Source: CAYOHP01 sp964403795 [NCBI: uncultured bacterium]
GTDB lineage: Bacteria > Muiribacteriota > UBA6191 > CAZXTJ01
Direction: 5' to 3'
Assembly: GCA_964403795.1 (NCBI GenBank)
Contig: CAYOHP010000141.1
Span: 1-16,716 of the forward strand
Length of the DNA: 16,716 nucleotides
Of this stretch, positions 1 through 5,473 are shown one piece after another. The translations under genes and the position numbers were made by a program. Below the pieces are notes generated by a model that saw only the letters and a list, made by a program, of their open reading frames with translations, was not told where the DNA came from and made no database searches. Position 1 is the first letter of the stretch; each line of letters starts with the position of its first letter.

Positions 1-7
1 CTGTGGG

Positions 8-35
8 AGCCGGGGGCGGGCAACCGCCCCCGGCT
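8..35. other. Strong GC hairpin with GCAA tetraloop at the window edge
   Basis: A perfect 12-bp stem (8-19 with 24-35) closes a GCAA loop, which is a GNRA-type tetraloop. There is no T-run on either side. It may be a transcript end or a processing structure, possibly belonging to a gene beyond the left edge. Direction cannot be assigned. Confidence 0.4.
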
Positions 36-84
36 ACCCGACGAGGCGTAGCCCGTCCGCGAGCGAGGGCCTTGGCCCGAGCTG

Positions 85-120
85 CAAACAAAAATAGGGC
101 TCCGGGCGAACCCGGAGCCC
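85..120 (-). terminator. Intrinsic terminator of the pilin cluster
   Basis: Read on the minus strand, a perfect 10-bp GC-rich stem (120-111 with 106-97, loop at 110-107) is followed at once by the T-rich run TATTTTTGTTTG (96-85). This is the classic form of a Rho-independent terminator. It lies about 290 nt beyond the stop of the PilX-like gene and is the first convincing terminator for leftward transcription. Confidence 0.8.
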
Positions 121-409
121 TGCACACGCGTTGGGGATGGACGTGTCGGGGATAGACGTATCGGGTTGGTAGGGTTTCTCTTTTCGGTTTCGGGGTCGGT
201 TGTCAGTGACTCCGCTCCAGCCGGGACTTCCGGTCGGGAGCGGGGTCGGGAACCTCATAACCAAGACCGGTGCCAGATCGGCGAGGGCCACTGGATGCGG
301 GGTTCGGGGCGGAGGCGCGGAAACCGCTGGCTACCCTCGGGACCACTCCGGGCGATCACTATCCACCCGTCGCGCGCATGGGGCGCGACCCTCTACCGGG
401 AGGCGGCTC
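121..409. other. Gene-free stretch between the PilX-like gene and its terminator
   Basis: No convincing coding region was found. The stretch holds a tandem 15-bp repeat (135-164) and a TCCACCCG motif (362-369), the same 8-mer found in inverted repeats upstream of two of the small genes. If the terminator at 120-85 is used, this stretch is a long 3' untranslated region of the pilX-like transcript. Confidence 0.5.
135..164. repeat. Tandem 15-bp repeat, two copies
   Basis: GGATGGACGTGTCGG (135-149) is followed directly by GGATAGACGTATCGG (150-164). The copies agree at 13 of 15 positions. No gene is recognised here. The function is unknown, and this could be ordinary replication slippage. Confidence 0.6.
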
Positions 410-2098
410 CTACAGGTCTACGCGGCGGTAGGGGGCCACCGGGTCGAGGGCGATGTGGAGGCACCACTCGAAGGGCGGAGGTCGGGTGCTGTTCCCCGGC
501 TCGCCCGAGAGCACCGACTTCTGACGGGTGAGGGTGCCCTTCAGGACCGCGTCGGTGGCGGTGCCGGCCGGGATCTCGTCCAGGATCAGGCTGCCCGCGA
601 AGCTCTCGCCCCGGGAGCCATAGCCGCCGTTCCAGGAGACGATCGCCGCCTGGATCGGTCCTTCGACCTCGAGGCGCCCGTACCCGGTGAGGATGAGGAG
701 GTCCTCGTCGGGGTTCTGCACGGTGGCGTTCTGGATCGTCATGTCGCCCATGCAGACGATCGAGAGTCGCCCCTTCAGGTTGCGGACGTTCACCACCAGG
801 GCCTCGGTCGGGTCCTGCACGTACATGGTTCCGGAGGGAGGCGGATCCCGGTCGAGGAAGGCTGCAGCCTGCTTGGCCCCGCCCTCGCCGATGAAGCGGT
901 AGTGGGCCTTCCAGGGCTGTTCCTCGGCCTCCAGGCGCCGGACCCGCTTCTCGAGTTCGTCGCGGGCCTGTCCCGCCACCTCGATCAGCAGGTCCTGGAA
1001 TTCCTTGTAGGCGACCATGACCTTCTCGATCTCCGCGGCGTTCTGGGCAATCAGGTCCCGGACTCGATCGGTCGCAGCGATTGCCCGATTGATGTCGCTT
1101 GCAGACTGCGCCTGTGCCAGCGCCTGGAGCTCACGGACGATGCCCTCGATCTGCTGGTCGCGCTGGAGGATGGAACTGACGGGTTGCGTGATCAGAGTGG
1201 GAAGATCGAGCTTGGCCAGATCGATCTGTTCTTCGGCCGAGAAGAAGATCACGGGATTGTCGAAGAGGTGGAGCTGGGCGGGCTTTCCGGTGGTGTTCGC
1301 CTGGTCCGTGCGGAAGACCTGCCAGTCCTGGGCCGGCCAGCTGGCGATCGTGGACTGGAGTCGCTGGATCAGGCCCTGCACATCTCCTGGCATCCCGAGG
1401 GATGCCATCTGCTGGAAGATCGGGATCATGTCAGCCAGGGATTTCTTCCTGACCCTAAGAGACTTGGCGAACTCCTCGATGGTGCGGTTGGCATCCCCGT
1501 CGAAGGCGCCCTTGCGGAGTAGGGCATCCGGGTTCCGCAGGAAGAACGTGCACATGTCGAGGGGGCGGGGCGGCGCCGTGAGCACGGAGCGGAAGCCGTA
1601 CTCGTCGGTCCGGTCCACCCCCGAACTCTTGGGGCCGCTGACCGTGGTCGAGAACCGGACCACCCCGACCGCTTCGTAGGGGACCCGCTCCTCGCGCTGG
1701 ATCCCGATGGCGGCCCGCCTCACGACCTCGATCTTCACCCCGTACCCGAGCGAGTACCCCGGGATCCGTTGGACCTCCCGGTAGGTATGGACCAGGTCGT
1801 CGGGGATGATCTGGAGGGTGGCTCCTCGGTCCTGGGCCCGGAAGAGCTGGTAGGCGGCGTGGTCCCGGTCGTTGGCGTGGATCCGCAGGTAGTGCGCCGC
1901 CTCGGTGATCGCCATCTCCGCGAACTCGGCGCATTTCTCGTTGTAGATGGCCTTCTGGCTCATGGCGGTGACGCCTCGGCTCCGGGCGCTCATGCTCATG
2001 GCCAGGACCGCCATGACCACCAGCAGGGCCGCCACCGCGAACAGGATCGTCCCCGAGCCGTGCCGACGCCGCGCCCTGCCGGTCCGACCAGACTCCAC
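410..2098 (-). CDS. PilX-like type IV pilus assembly protein with large C-terminal domain
   Basis: The protein has 562 residues. A basic N-terminus (GRARRRHGSG) precedes a hydrophobic segment at about residues 17-36 ending in MSMSARSRG, the layout of the PilX N-terminal family of minor pilus proteins. A long polar region of several hundred residues follows. The C-terminal part (from about VVNVRNLKGRLSIV onward) is beta-rich with repeated hydrophobic strands and resembles a beta-solenoid; that is an inference. The GTG start at 2098 was chosen because GAGGAGG lies 4 nt upstream and the membrane segment then begins close to the N-terminus. An ATG at 2161 would add 21 residues but lacks a ribosome site. 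Known PilX proteins are usually about 200 residues, so this one is unusually large. PilV- and PilW-like genes lie upstream on the same strand. The role is probably in pilus priming, adhesion or a secretion pseudopilus. The family call is by pattern only. Confidence 0.65.
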   Translation of the reverse strand: MESGRTGRARRRHGSGTILFAVAALLVVMAVLAMSMSARSRGVTAMSQKAIYNEKCAEFAEMAITEAAHYLRIHANDRDHAAYQLFRAQDRGATLQIIPDDLVHTYREVQRIPGYSLGYGVKIEVVRRAAIGIQREERVPYEAVGVVRFSTTVSGPKSSGVDRTDEYGFRSVLTAPPRPLDMCTFFLRNPDALLRKGAFDGDANRTIEEFAKSLRVRKKSLADMIPIFQQMASLGMPGDVQGLIQRLQSTIASWPAQDWQVFRTDQANTTGKPAQLHLFDNPVIFFSAEEQIDLAKLDLPTLITQPVSSILQRDQQIEGIVRELQALAQAQSASDINRAIAATDRVRDLIAQNAAEIEKVMVAYKEFQDLLIEVAGQARDELEKRVRRLEAEEQPWKAHYRFIGEGGAKQAAAFLDRDPPPSGTMYVQDPTEALVVNVRNLKGRLSIVCMGDMTIQNATVQNPDEDLLILTGYGRLEVEGPIQAAIVSWNGGYGSRGESFAGSLILDEIPAGTATDAVLKGTLTRQKSVLSGEPGNSTRPPPFEWCLHIALDPVAPYRRVDL

Positions 2099-2110
2099 GC
2101 TGCCTCCTCG

Positions 2111-2135
2111 CAGGGACTCCCTCGAAGGGACCCTG
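2111..2135 (-). promoter_or_regulatory. Stem-loop next to the ribosome site of the PilX-like gene
   Basis: CAGGG (2111-2115) pairs with CCCTG (2131-2135), and TCCCT (2118-2122) with AGGGA (2126-2130), with a 2-nt bulge and a 3-nt loop. In the leftward transcript the hairpin ends one or two nucleotides before the GAGGAGG ribosome site (2109-2103). It could tune translation or mark the end of the upstream unit. No function is shown by the sequence. Confidence 0.35.
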
Positions 2136-2210
2136 TCGTAGGGTGAGACGACCCCCTCCATTGTCGCGGCAGACGGGTTCCGGCTCAAGCCGGGATGGGA
2201 CCGAACCCGG

Positions 2211-2597
2211 TCAGGCTCCGCTGGCGGGTAGGCCGCCCTGATCGCTCGACCCGTTCCCTCCGATCGGCGGGGGAAGGCTCTGAGTCCCGTCACGAGCGAG
2301 GGCCTCGGTGGCCCACGAGGCCGACGGTGTCCCCACGGCCGGCGAACCGGCGGCCGCCGGCTCCGGGGCGTAGCCGAAGAGCAGGGTCCCGGCGCCCCGG
2401 ACCGCGCCTCCCACCAGGCGGGCTGCGCCTCCGAGCAGGGCCCCGGCTCCCCTCACCACGCCGCCCAGCACCGCTCCGATGCCGCGGATCAGGCCGCCAC
2501 CGAAGCAGCCGGTGTTGGGAGTGGCCAGGGCCAGGAACAGGCCGAACACGAGGGTCTTCGCGAACCGGCGACGGCGCCGGGACGAGTCGGGCTTCAT
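2211..2597 (-). CDS. Small exported glycine-zipper protein, putative lipoprotein
   Basis: The protein has 128 residues and was not recognised as a named family. A basic N-terminus (SSRRRRRF) and a hydrophobic core (about residues 13-27) form a signal peptide ending in TPNTGCFGGG. The Cys may be lipidated, but Asn at -3 departs from the usual lipobox. Residues 32-73 carry an alternating Gly/hydrophobic pattern (GLIRGIGAVLGG, VVRGAGALLGG, AVRGAGTLLFG), roughly an 11-residue repeat typical of glycine-zipper membrane-inserting segments. The C-terminus is polar and low in complexity. The ATG at 2597 has GGAGG five nt upstream. A sigma-54-type promoter lies 42-57 nt upstream. It sits between the next small exported gene and the PilX-like gene, suggesting a cell-surface role. 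It could instead be a membrane-active peptide. Confidence 0.7.
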   Translation of the reverse strand: MKPDSSRRRRRFAKTLVFGLFLALATPNTGCFGGGLIRGIGAVLGGVVRGAGALLGGAARLVGGAVRGAGTLLFGYAPEPAAAGSPAVGTPSASWATEALARDGTQSLPPPIGGNGSSDQGGLPASGA

Positions 2598-2638
2598 CAG
2601 GACCTCCCCGAGGGCGGGGACCTTCCGGGGAGGGCCTA

Positions 2639-2654
2639 TGCAGGGAGCCTGCCA
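2639..2654 (-). promoter_or_regulatory. Sigma-54 (-24/-12) promoter of the 2597-2211 gene
   Basis: On the minus strand the site reads TGGCAGG-CTCC-CTGCA. Against the sigma-54 consensus TGGCACG-N4-TTGCW it matches 10 of 12 fixed positions, including the invariant GG and GC at correct spacing. A start near 2628 would leave a leader of about 31 nt with a ribosome site before the ATG at 2597. A matching site precedes the next small gene. Confidence 0.65.
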
Positions 2655-2712
2655 TCATGGGAGACCACGGGAAACCAGCATGGGAAGCGGATGGGCGAGG
2701 ATCGAGGGAGAG

Positions 2713-2745
2713 CGGGGAGGGATCCGTGGCTACCGGGGAGGGATC
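2713..2745. repeat. Two direct 12-bp repeats, possible activator sites
   Basis: CGGGGAGGGATC occurs at 2713-2724 and again at 2734-2745. The 21-bp offset is about two helical turns. Relative to the predicted start near 2628 the repeats span about -85 to -118, the usual position of enhancer sites for sigma-54 activators. Binding is inferred from position only. Confidence 0.4.
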
Positions 2746-2791
2746 ACTTGCGACAGAAGGTAGCCAGGCGTCGAGGGCCGGGGCTGCCGGA

Positions 2792-3106
2792 TCAGTTCCC
2801 GCCCTGCTTGAGGGCACCGAGCCCGATGGCGGAGGTGCCCGCCGCCGCGCCCTGGGCGGCACTCGGGGACACCAGGCTGGCCGAGGCCGCCGGGGTGTTG
2901 TTCACCAGCGGGCGTCCAGTGGCGGCACCGGCCGCACCGCCCACCATGCCGCCGATCCCACCGCCGCCGCCTCCCATGGAGATGGCCGCGGTGACCAGCT
3001 GGATGATCGCCGTGATGAAGGGTCCGCACCCGGTGTTGAAGGTGACACCCAGGATCAGGACCGCCAGGACCGCACTCTTGTGCTGATGTCGCTGTCGCCG
3101 CCGCAT
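2792..3106 (-). CDS. Small exported glycine-rich protein, putative lipoprotein
   Basis: The protein has 104 residues and no named family was recognised. A short basic start (MRRRQRHQHK) precedes a hydrophobic segment and the sequence TFNTGCGPF, so the NTGC motif of the neighbouring small protein is repeated here. After the Cys comes a hydrophobic stretch (FITAIIQLVTAAISM), then Gly-rich sequence (GGGGGGIGGMVGGAAGAATG) and a low-complexity Ala/Ser tail. The ATG at 3106 was preferred because GGAGGGAGC lies just upstream and the signal sequence begins there. A sigma-54-type promoter lies 53-68 nt upstream. It belongs with the other two glycine-rich exported genes here. It is likely attached to or inserted in a membrane, with unknown function. 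Confidence 0.7.
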   Translation of the reverse strand: MRRRQRHQHKSAVLAVLILGVTFNTGCGPFITAIIQLVTAAISMGGGGGGIGGMVGGAAGAATGRPLVNNTPAASASLVSPSAAQGAAAGTSAIGLGALKQGGN

Positions 3107-3158
3107 CGCCGCTCCCTCCGCCTCACTCCCCGTTTCCGGGTCCGCCGAGTCCTCTGCA

Positions 3159-3174
3159 TGCAGAGCTCCTGCCA
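3159..3174 (-). promoter_or_regulatory. Sigma-54 (-24/-12) promoter of the 3106-2792 gene
   Basis: On the minus strand the site reads TGGCAGG-AGCT-CTGCA. All 12 fixed positions equal those of the promoter at 2654-2639, while the four spacer bases differ, as expected for two functional sites rather than a recent duplication. The predicted start near 3148 gives a leader of about 42 nt. Confidence 0.68.
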
Positions 3175-3244
3175 AGGGTCGGAGGCGGGCCATTGGAGCG
3201 GGCATGGCCCCATGGGGAGGGGCGGGTGTGAATCTCCGCGTACA

Positions 3245-3294
3245 CCCGGGTGGATACCGGAACACACTTGCGTGCAGTCCAGTATCCACCCGGG
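3245..3294. repeat. Perfect 13-bp inverted repeat, possible enhancer or terminator
   Basis: CCCGGGTGGATAC (3245-3257) and its exact reverse complement (3282-3294) are separated by 24 bp. The repeat lies 41 nt beyond the stop of the 4058-3336 gene and about -97 to -146 from the predicted start near 3148. It could be an end-of-transcript hairpin (no T-run follows) or a paired binding site for the sigma-54 activator. The 8-mer CGGGTGGA in the arms recurs at 4215-4208. Confidence 0.6.
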
Positions 3295-3335
3295 CCTCGG
3301 GCCGGGATGCCTCTCCTCGCGGAGGTCCCCGCCGC

Positions 3336-4058
3336 CTAGGCTCCGCCCCCGGAGGGCAGGAGGCCATCTTCTCCCGGCCGGGAGACGAGCCCGACCGAGC
3401 CGAGCGCTGCGCTCGGGTCTTCACTCTGGTACGGGAAGCCTCCCGCACCGTTCACCAGGCCGGTCGCAGAGGGTCCTCCATTGGCGTTGGGGAGCAGATT
3501 GCCGAGCCCGCTCCCTTGGCCTCCGGTGAGGTTCCCCAAGAGGCTCGTCAGGCCGCCTCCGTTGCCGCCCGTGAGATTGCCGAGCAGGCTGGTGAGGCCA
3601 CCTCCGCCCCCGCCGGTGAGGTTACCGAGGAGGCTCGTCAGGCCACCCCCGCCACCTCCGGTGAGGTTCCCGAGCAGGCCGGTCAGCCCCCCGCCACCTC
3701 CACCGCCGCCCAGCAGGTTCTGGATCAAGGGTCCCAGGATCGGGATGTTCCCGAGGAGCCCCAGGATTCCCTGGAGCCCACCTCCGCCGGGCGGCTGCCC
3801 GGCTGGTTGAGCCCCCGGGATCGTCGAGGTACCGCCTGGGGTGAGACCTGGAGTCGTCACGGGATTGGTCGCACCAGGGACGGAGGTCCCGGTTGTCGGA
3901 GCCCCGATCCCGGTCACTCCCGGGGTCGAGGTTCCCGTACTGGTCGGTTGGGCACCGACCGGCAATCCCAGCAGTCCCACCAGGATCGCCGTGCGTATCA
4001 CCCCTCGGAGCCGCCTTCCCGGCGGTCCCTGGGGTCCTGGTCTCGAGTTTCGATCCAT
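3336..4058 (-). CDS. Secreted glycine-rich protein with 15-residue tandem repeats
   Basis: The protein has 240 residues and the family was not recognised. A basic N-terminus and hydrophobic core (about residues 19-35) end in VGA-Q, a plausible signal peptidase I site. Residues 37-90 are Thr/Pro/Gly-rich and probably disordered. A hydrophobic Leu/Gly segment (ILGLLGNIPILGPLIQNLLGG, about 98-118) leads into four 15-residue repeats of LTSLLGNLTGGGGGG type (125-184), then a fading copy (LGNLLPNANGG). The Gln/Gly/Asp-rich tail has no anchor. The ATG at 4058 was chosen because AGAGG lies about 7 nt upstream and the signal peptide starts there. It is flanked by a PilW-like gene and the two small glycine-rich exported genes, so a surface or matrix role is plausible but not shown. 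Confidence 0.7.
   Translation of the reverse strand: MDRNSRPGPQGPPGRRLRGVIRTAILVGLLGLPVGAQPTSTGTSTPGVTGIGAPTTGTSVPGATNPVTTPGLTPGGTSTIPGAQPAGQPPGGGGLQGILGLLGNIPILGPLIQNLLGGGGGGGGLTGLLGNLTGGGGGGLTSLLGNLTGGGGGGLTSLLGNLTGGNGGGLTSLLGNLTGGQGSGLGNLLPNANGGPSATGLVNGAGGFPYQSEDPSAALGSVGLVSRPGEDGLLPSGGGA
3507..3686 (-). repeat. Four in-frame 45-bp tandem repeats
   Basis: Each 45-bp unit encodes one LT(S/G)LLGNLTGG(G/N/Q)G(G/S)G block. The amino-acid pattern is nearly constant while third-codon positions vary, which suggests selection on the protein. The poly-Gly runs make copy number prone to change by slippage. Confidence 0.85.
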
Positions 4059-4134
4059 CGCTCCGCCTCTCTCGTTGTGGGGCAGATCGGTGCGACCCGC
4101 GTCGCGGCGCGCGCTGACCCATGGGCAGGAGGCA

Positions 4135-4150
4135 AGCAAGGAGAGGTCCA
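4135..4150 (-). promoter_or_regulatory. Weak sigma-54-like promoter of the 4058-3336 gene
   Basis: On the minus strand the site reads TGGACCT-CTCC-TTGCT. The invariant GG and GC are correctly spaced and the -12 half (TTGCT) is perfect, but the -24 half is poor after TGG. A start near 4124 would give a leader of about 66 nt. It is weaker than the two neighbouring sites. Confidence 0.35.
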
Positions 4151-4190
4151 AGAAGGAGGTGGGCGGACGGACCGGCACGAGGCTCGATCG

Positions 4191-4215
4191 GTGTGGATCC
4201 TACGGGGTCCACCCG
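4191..4215. repeat. Inverted repeat sharing the CGGGTGGA motif
   Basis: TGGATCC (4194-4200) faces GGGTCCA (4205-4211) across a 4-nt loop, with one mismatch. On the minus strand the right arm reads CGGGTGGACCCC, sharing CGGGTGGA with the repeat at 3245-3294. It lies about 40 nt past the stop of the PilW-like gene and upstream of the candidate promoter at 4150-4135, so it may be a transcript end or an activator site. Confidence 0.4.
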
Positions 4216-4256
4216 CGAATCCCATTAGCCACCGGAAGCGCTCGGCGAGCCCCGGA

Positions 4257-4916
4257 TCAGGGGGTCGGGGCAGCCGGGGCGGGCGGGACGTAGGGGATCG
4301 GGTTCCAGAACGGGTGCGAGACCCTGCTGGCAACCCAGCGTCGGCTGACCCCGCTCACCAACGTGGTACGCCGGGTCGCGTCCCGTTCGTTCATGGGCTT
4401 CGCCATGTCCTCTTCGGGGATCGACACCAGGGTGAAGATCACCGCGGGTGCGGAGCGGATCTCCTGATCGGAACGGGCCGGCTCCGTGGGGTTCTCGATC
4501 CGGAAGTGGACCAGCTCGAAGGAACCGCTGAAGGCCCGCTCCTCGCCGTTCCCGATCCTCCGCATCACCTTGCCGGTGGCGGCGTCGAACCGGTAGAGGA
4601 CGTCCTCGAGTTCCAGCGGCACCCATTCGGGGGCGTTGCTGGCATCGGCGCAACGGGAGAAGAGGAGGGCGCTGCCGTCGTCGGCGATCCGGATCGGGTG
4701 GTTCGAGTCCTCGTAGATCCCCTGCAGGTCGCGTTCCAGGCTGAGCGCCACCACCAGGTTCTCCTGCAGGCTCTGGACCTTCACGTCGGTCGCCTTGCCC
4801 TTGCGGGCCGACGAACTCCAGAGGGTCCAGACGATCCCCATGACCGCCAGGCCGATGGGGACGAAGACCAGGGCCTCGACCATCGTAAAGGCGCGGCGTG
4901 CCCGGAAACGCCTCAC
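4257..4916 (-). CDS. PilW-like type IV prepilin
   Basis: The protein has 219 residues. From the GTG start the leader is short and basic (VRRFRARRA), followed by FTMVEALVFVPIGLAVMGIVWTLW. This is a prepilin signal with Phe at +1, Glu at +5 and about 20 hydrophobic residues. The -1 residue is Ala instead of the usual Gly, which prepilin peptidase sometimes tolerates. The rest is a soluble beta-containing pilin head of about 190 residues with a Pro/Ala-rich end. The start at 4916 was chosen because GGAGG lies 5 nt upstream and the GTGA overlap with the preceding gene's TGA implies translational coupling. It probably forms part of the minor-pilin priming complex with the PilV- and PilX-like proteins. 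PilJ/GspJ-type pseudopilin is an alternative name. Confidence 0.75.
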   Translation of the reverse strand: MRRFRARRAFTMVEALVFVPIGLAVMGIVWTLWSSSARKGKATDVKVQSLQENLVVALSLERDLQGIYEDSNHPIRIADDGSALLFSRCADASNAPEWVPLELEDVLYRFDAATGKVMRRIGNGEERAFSGSFELVHFRIENPTEPARSDQEIRSAPAVIFTLVSIPEEDMAKPMNERDATRRTTLVSGVSRRWVASRVSHPFWNPIPYVPPAPAAPTP

Positions 4917-5473
4917 CGCTGCCTCCAGTGGAAGGGGTCCTCGATCAGTCGCACTCCCACGTAGAAGCGACCCTCGTTGGAGACGGGATCGGTCCACTGG
5001 ACATGGACGGCCAGCCTCCCGAGGCCGGCCTCCAGCTCGTGGAAGTAGCAGTGCGTCTCCATCTTGTCGATGCGGGCGATGTAGGACTCGAGCTGGCCTT
5101 CCGGGGCATCCAGCAGCAGGGCCTCCTCGACGCCGGTCGGGAGCGGCACGTCGATCTCGGCACCTTCCTCCGGTAGGCCCGGGACCCCCGTGGGTGGAGC
5201 GGCGCCGGTGGCGCGGGCCTTGATCTGGTCGTAGGGGTGGCCCATCAGATAGGAGAAGACCCTGCGGGCCTTCCGCCGGCCCAGCACGTGGAGTTCGTTC
5301 AGATAGGCATCGGTCTGGTTCTGCTGCATCAGGGCGTAGACCGGGATGAAGGCCGCGGTCAGCAGACAGCAGGCGATGAGGATCTCGATCGCGGAGAAAC
5401 CGGACGATCTGCGGTGCATCGACCCTATCGTGCCATGACCGGGGACTCGGACGCGCCCGAGAGCCAGGGTCAC
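4913..5473 (-). CDS. PilV-like type IV prepilin
   Basis: The protein has 186 residues from a GTG at 5473, or 168 from an ATG at 5419. The prepilin motif RRSSG|FSAIEILIACCLLTAAF has Gly at -1, Phe at +1 and Glu at +5 before a hydrophobic helix. The upstream GTG was preferred because GAGGAGG lies 4 nt before it and it overlaps the kinase stop as GTGA, matching the next junction. It gives a 25-residue leader. The ATG gives a classic 7-residue leader but only a weak AGGG site. The head domain is mainly polar, with a YIARIDKMETHCYFHEL segment. It is cotranslated with the kinase upstream and the PilW-like gene downstream. A role as minor pilin or pseudopilin processed by prepilin peptidase is inferred from the N-terminus and context. 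Confidence 0.72.
   Translation of the reverse strand: MTLALGRVRVPGHGTIGSMHRRSSGFSAIEILIACCLLTAAFIPVYALMQQNQTDAYLNELHVLGRRKARRVFSYLMGHPYDQIKARATGAAPPTGVPGLPEEGAEIDVPLPTGVEEALLLDAPEGQLESYIARIDKMETHCYFHELEAGLGRLAVHVQWTDPVSNEGRFYVGVRLIEDPFHWRQR

Noticed and set aside
34-291. Short minus-strand reading frame of 85 residues at the left edge
   Set aside because: It runs through the terminator hairpin and its T-run, has low-complexity Pro/Arg-rich content and matches no family pattern.
2290-2862. Pro/Arg-rich minus-strand frame overlapping the small exported genes
   Set aside because: It is an out-of-frame shadow with no signal peptide or ribosome site, and it overlaps a better-supported gene and a promoter.
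3507-3686. 45-bp repeats as a CRISPR array
   Set aside because: There are no unique spacers. The units are contiguous, in frame, and encode a repeated peptide.
3204-4964. Long plus-strand reading frame opposite the pilin and Gly-rich genes
   Set aside because: It is a high-GC shadow. The minus strand carries signal peptides, prepilin motifs and ribosome sites, while this frame has Arg/Gly/Ser-rich sequence with no recognisable domain.
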